Assembly (NCBI GenBank): GCA_005776545.1 | Contig: SXOY01000106.1 | Coordinates: 1 to 18,036 of the forward strand | Direction: 5' to 3' | Origin: Planctomycetia bacterium | Lineage (GTDB): Bacteria; Planctomycetota; Phycisphaerae; Phycisphaerales; UBA1924 | DNA length: 18,036 nt | Shown here: one piece after another, positions 15,945 to 18,036 of the stretch | Numbering within the stretch: position 1 is the first letter of the stretch | How the letters are laid out: each line of letters begins with the position of its first letter | Made by a program: the position numbers and the translations under genes | The notes under the pieces: model-generated | Told to the model about the DNA's origin: nothing | Database searches by the model: none | What the model saw: only the letters and a program-made list of their open reading frames with translations

Positions 15945-16480
15945 CACATCAACAAACCTCGCGTCGCGCTCTCATCGGATCCATGACGCTGTTCATGTTG
16001 CTGGGGCTTTCGTGGTCGCTCTTTACATTGCGGGGCTGCGATAAGACTCCGGCGGATGCAAGTAAAATGGAAATGAAACTCGGCGGCAAGTCATACGTGC
16101 TTGAGATTGTGGATGACGATGCCAAGCGCACTTTGGGAATGGGTGGGCGAACGGTCATTCCGGATGGTACCGGGATGATTTTTGTGTTTAAGAACTCGGT
16201 GACGCGAGAGTTTCTCATGCGCGACTGCCCGATTTCGATCGACATTATTTTTTTAGATGGTGCCCAACGGGTTACGGCGATGCACACCATGACAATGGAA
16301 GAGCCTCGGAAGTCAACGGAAACGCCGTTTCAGTATGAAAGCCGGCTGAAGAAGTATTCAAGCCGGTTCAGTTGCCAATTCGCAATAGAAATTGCGGCTG
16401 GTGCAACGAAAGGATTAAACATTAAACCGGGAGATAAACTCGAGTTTGATGGAGAACTTTTGAAGAAGCGTGCCAAGTAG
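15920..16480 (+). CDS. Membrane-anchored DUF192 protein
   Basis: The 186-residue product has an N-terminal membrane segment (about 19-37, MTLFMLLGLSWSLFTL) ending in LRGC, which could act as an uncleaved anchor or a lipobox. The rest matches DUF192 (COG1430): RTLGMGGRTVIPDGTGMIFV, then FLMRDCPISIDIIFLDGAQR, where most family members read FWMKNTxIPLDIIFID, and a closing AIEIAAGATKGLNIKPGD. The family role is unknown. ATG 15920 is supported by AGGA (15910-15913) 6 nt upstream, inside the gluQ-like gene; a second in-frame ATG at 15983 would keep the anchor. The 25-nt overlap suggests co-transcription with gluQ. A 41-residue insertion-like stretch rich in Lys and Ser (EEPRKSTETPFQYESRLKKY) lies between strands. 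Confidence 0.82.
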   Translation: MAPLTGTVAHQQTSRRALIGSMTLFMLLGLSWSLFTLRGCDKTPADASKMEMKLGGKSYVLEIVDDDAKRTLGMGGRTVIPDGTGMIFVFKNSVTREFLMRDCPISIDIIFLDGAQRVTAMHTMTMEEPRKSTETPFQYESRLKKYSSRFSCQFAIEIAAGATKGLNIKPGDKLEFDGELLKKRAK

Positions 16481-16568
16481 GCCGATCTGCGCCCGTGACA
16501 GCGTGATGGTTTGTGTGGCTGGGGCATGTTGCTGCTGAGTCCCATAAACGCTGGTGACACAGGACCTG

Positions 16569-17798
16569 ATGCGCACGATTCCTCTGACATTTGCGGCAAC
16601 ACGACAACACAGCGGTTTGGCCGCTCGGTGTGCCGCCGGAGTTGCGGAATATTGGCCCCGCAACGATGAGCACGCACGCGTGCGATTGATCGCGACAGAG
16701 ACTTTGAGGCCATTGCTGGCGGGAAGCGACGCGACGGTTCCGGATGTCGCGCTGGATCACCCGATTGTGGTGTTTGTTGATGACCAGATGCCGATTCACG
16801 AAATTGCTCAGCTTGCGGATGCACTTTGTCAAAGGCAGACTCCTGCGGTGTTCCTTTTCCGCGATGCGATTGCGGCTCGATCGCTGCTTTCTGATTCGAC
16901 AGCGATCACAGATAGTTGGACAATTGACGCAAAGATTTTTGCTCCAATGCTCTATGCACTTGCGCATCGGCAGAGTGCTGTACGGCAGATGGGTGCGGAA
17001 CTTCGCTTAACGCAACACGCTTTGACGGGCCTGACATCGGAGATGGAACGGCTCCATCATGAGCTGGAACTCGCGGCAGTGGTCCAGCGTGAGTTCATTC
17101 CACGCGCGACACCACGATTTCCGGGAATTGACATTGGCGTGATATTCCGCCCGGTGGGATTTGTTTCTGGTGATATTTACGATGTCCAGCAATTGAAGGA
17201 CCGACGCATTGGGTTCTTTCTTGCGGATGCCGTTGGACATGGAGTTCCCGCAGCGCTCCTGACGATGGCGATCACTCGTGCATTGCAGCCCTCCAGCAAT
17301 GGGACGTTTGAGCCGTCGACAGCACTTCGGCAGTTAAACGATGAACTCGCTCGCCACCCCAATGGAACGCATCGATTTGCAACGGCGATCTGTGGCACAC
17401 TGGATCTTGAAACGCGGCAACTTTCAATCGCTGGCGCGGGTCATCCATACCCACTTTTGACTTCACCTCGGGGCATCCGCCTGTTCGAAACGGACGGCCC
17501 GATGCTGGGCGTATTTGAGGGTGCCGAATTCCCAAGTGTGGCGACCGTGCTTCAAAATGATGAGACATTTGTAATTCACTCTGATGGGCTGGAGGCTTCA
17601 CTCGAAGCGCATGAAATCACTGTTCCCCACGTTGCGCAGGTTTTCGCTGAAGAAACAGATGTTTCAATTGCCGAATCGCTGACCCGATTGCAAACCATGC
17701 TCGATAGCGGTATTGGTTCGCTTCACCAGCAAGATGATGTTACTGTGCTAGCGATGCGACTTGGAGAGGTGGCCTCGCCATTGCGAATCGCGGCATAA
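16569..17798 (+). CDS. SpoIIE/RsbU-type PP2C phosphatase with receiver-like N-terminus
   Basis: The 409-residue protein ends in a PPM/PP2C phosphatase domain (about 165-400): SGDIYD with metal-binding Asp202, DAVGHG with Asp220, HSDGLEAS with Asp339 and QQDDVTVLAMRL with Asp389/390. Such enzymes dephosphorylate anti-sigma antagonist proteins and so steer partner-switching. A helical linker (about 140-175, LTSEMERLHHELELAAVVQRE) is the usual RsbU-type connector. Residues 1-130 resemble a response-regulator receiver: DDQMP (Asp71-Pro75) sits where the phosphorylated Asp and xxMP are expected, but the acidic pair, the Thr/Ser and the Lys are not visible, so it is probably degenerate. ATG 16569 has AGGA 4 nt upstream; GTG 16554 has no ribosome site. 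No antagonist or anti-sigma gene is within the window. Confidence 0.85.
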   Translation: MRTIPLTFAATRQHSGLAARCAAGVAEYWPRNDEHARVRLIATETLRPLLAGSDATVPDVALDHPIVVFVDDQMPIHEIAQLADALCQRQTPAVFLFRDAIAARSLLSDSTAITDSWTIDAKIFAPMLYALAHRQSAVRQMGAELRLTQHALTGLTSEMERLHHELELAAVVQREFIPRATPRFPGIDIGVIFRPVGFVSGDIYDVQQLKDRRIGFFLADAVGHGVPAALLTMAITRALQPSSNGTFEPSTALRQLNDELARHPNGTHRFATAICGTLDLETRQLSIAGAGHPYPLLTSPRGIRLFETDGPMLGVFEGAEFPSVATVLQNDETFVIHSDGLEASLEAHEITVPHVAQVFAEETDVSIAESLTRLQTMLDSGIGSLHQQDDVTVLAMRLGEVASPLRIAA

Positions 17799-17804
17799 CA
17801 GATT

Positions 17805-18036
17805 TCAGTCGGGCACAACCGGACGATCTTCAACCACAAGACCATCGGCGAGCCGAATGATTCGCTTGCATTTCTGAGCAATGGACTTGTCGTGGGTCAC
17901 GATGAGAATTGTGATGCCTTGCTCGTGAAGTTCTTGAAACAGAGCGAGGATCTCTTTGCCGGTTGTCGAATCAAGATTGCCGGTTGGCTCATCACCCAGC
18001 AACACTGCCGGTTTCATCACCAGTGCGCGGGCAATC
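17805..18036 (-). CDS. MacB/LolD-type ABC transporter ATP-binding protein, C-terminal part
   Basis: The last 76 residues of an ABC ATPase are visible before the window edge cuts the gene. They start at IARALV just after the signature motif, then Walker B AVLLGDEP, D-loop GNLDS, and the switch His in ILIVTHDKSIA, ending VVEDRPVVPD. DEPTGNLDSTTGKEI is typical of the MacB/LolD/FtsE group. A permease and the N-terminal part would lie beyond the edge. It converges on the phosphatase gene, leaving 6 bp. Its sequence differs from the LolD-type ATPase at 12787, so the window carries two separate ABC systems of this group. Confidence 0.9.
   Translation of the reverse strand, partial: IARALVMKPAVLLGDEPTGNLDSTTGKEILALFQELHEQGITILIVTHDKSIAQKCKRIIRLADGLVVEDRPVVPD

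Overview
The window looks like chromosomal DNA of a planctomycete, most likely from the Phycisphaerae side. GC is moderate (mid-50s percent by eye). The main clues are an ECF sigma factor overlapping a TPR-carrying membrane Ser/Thr kinase, secreted HAF-repeat and parallel beta-helix (DUF1565/choice-of-anchor-Q style) proteins, and many single or paired genes on alternating strands. No mobile element, CRISPR array, rRNA or tRNA gene was found. Most genes are ordinary core or accessory chromosomal genes.

Layout. 1-320 (-): start of a secreted HAF-repeat protein, cut by the window edge. 321-953: a 633-bp gene-free stretch with several hairpins, leading into rpsA (954-2732, +), a six-domain ribosomal protein S1 followed by a strong intrinsic terminator. 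2842-4497 and 4501-5658 (+): a secreted alpha/beta hydrolase and a PfkB-family sugar kinase, 3 bp apart, probably one operon. 5674-7866 and 7863-8402 (-): TPR Ser/Thr kinase and ECF sigma factor, overlapping by ATGA (sigma first in transcription). 8531-10144 (+): an exported beta-helix protein, divergent from the sigma/kinase pair, with a strong terminator. 10249-11037 (-): short-chain dehydrogenase. 11178-12776 and 12787-13530 (+): LolC/FtsX-type permease and LolD-type ATPase. 13628-14434 (+): HNH endonuclease-family protein. 14551-14859 (-): pterin-4a-carbinolamine dehydratase. 14985-15944 (+): glutamyl-Q tRNA(Asp) synthetase-like protein, overlapping a membrane-anchored DUF192 protein (15920-16480). 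16569-17798 (+): SpoIIE/RsbU-type phosphatase with a degenerate receiver-like N-terminus. 17805-18036 (-): C-terminal end of a MacB/LolD-type ABC ATPase, cut by the window edge.

The most unusual element is not a protein. Between the divergent pterin dehydratase and gluQ-like genes (14909-14967), the minus strand can fold into a perfect three-way junction: a 9-bp closing stem and two 5-bp hairpins, each capped by a GNRA tetraloop (GUAA and GCAA). It lies about 50 nt upstream of the dehydratase start, in riboswitch position, and matches no riboswitch or ribozyme consensus I can recall. Second in interest are the hairpins in front of rpsA, one of which could pair with the rpsA Shine-Dalgarno sequence.

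All calls come from reading the sequence and translations; no database search or folding software was used.
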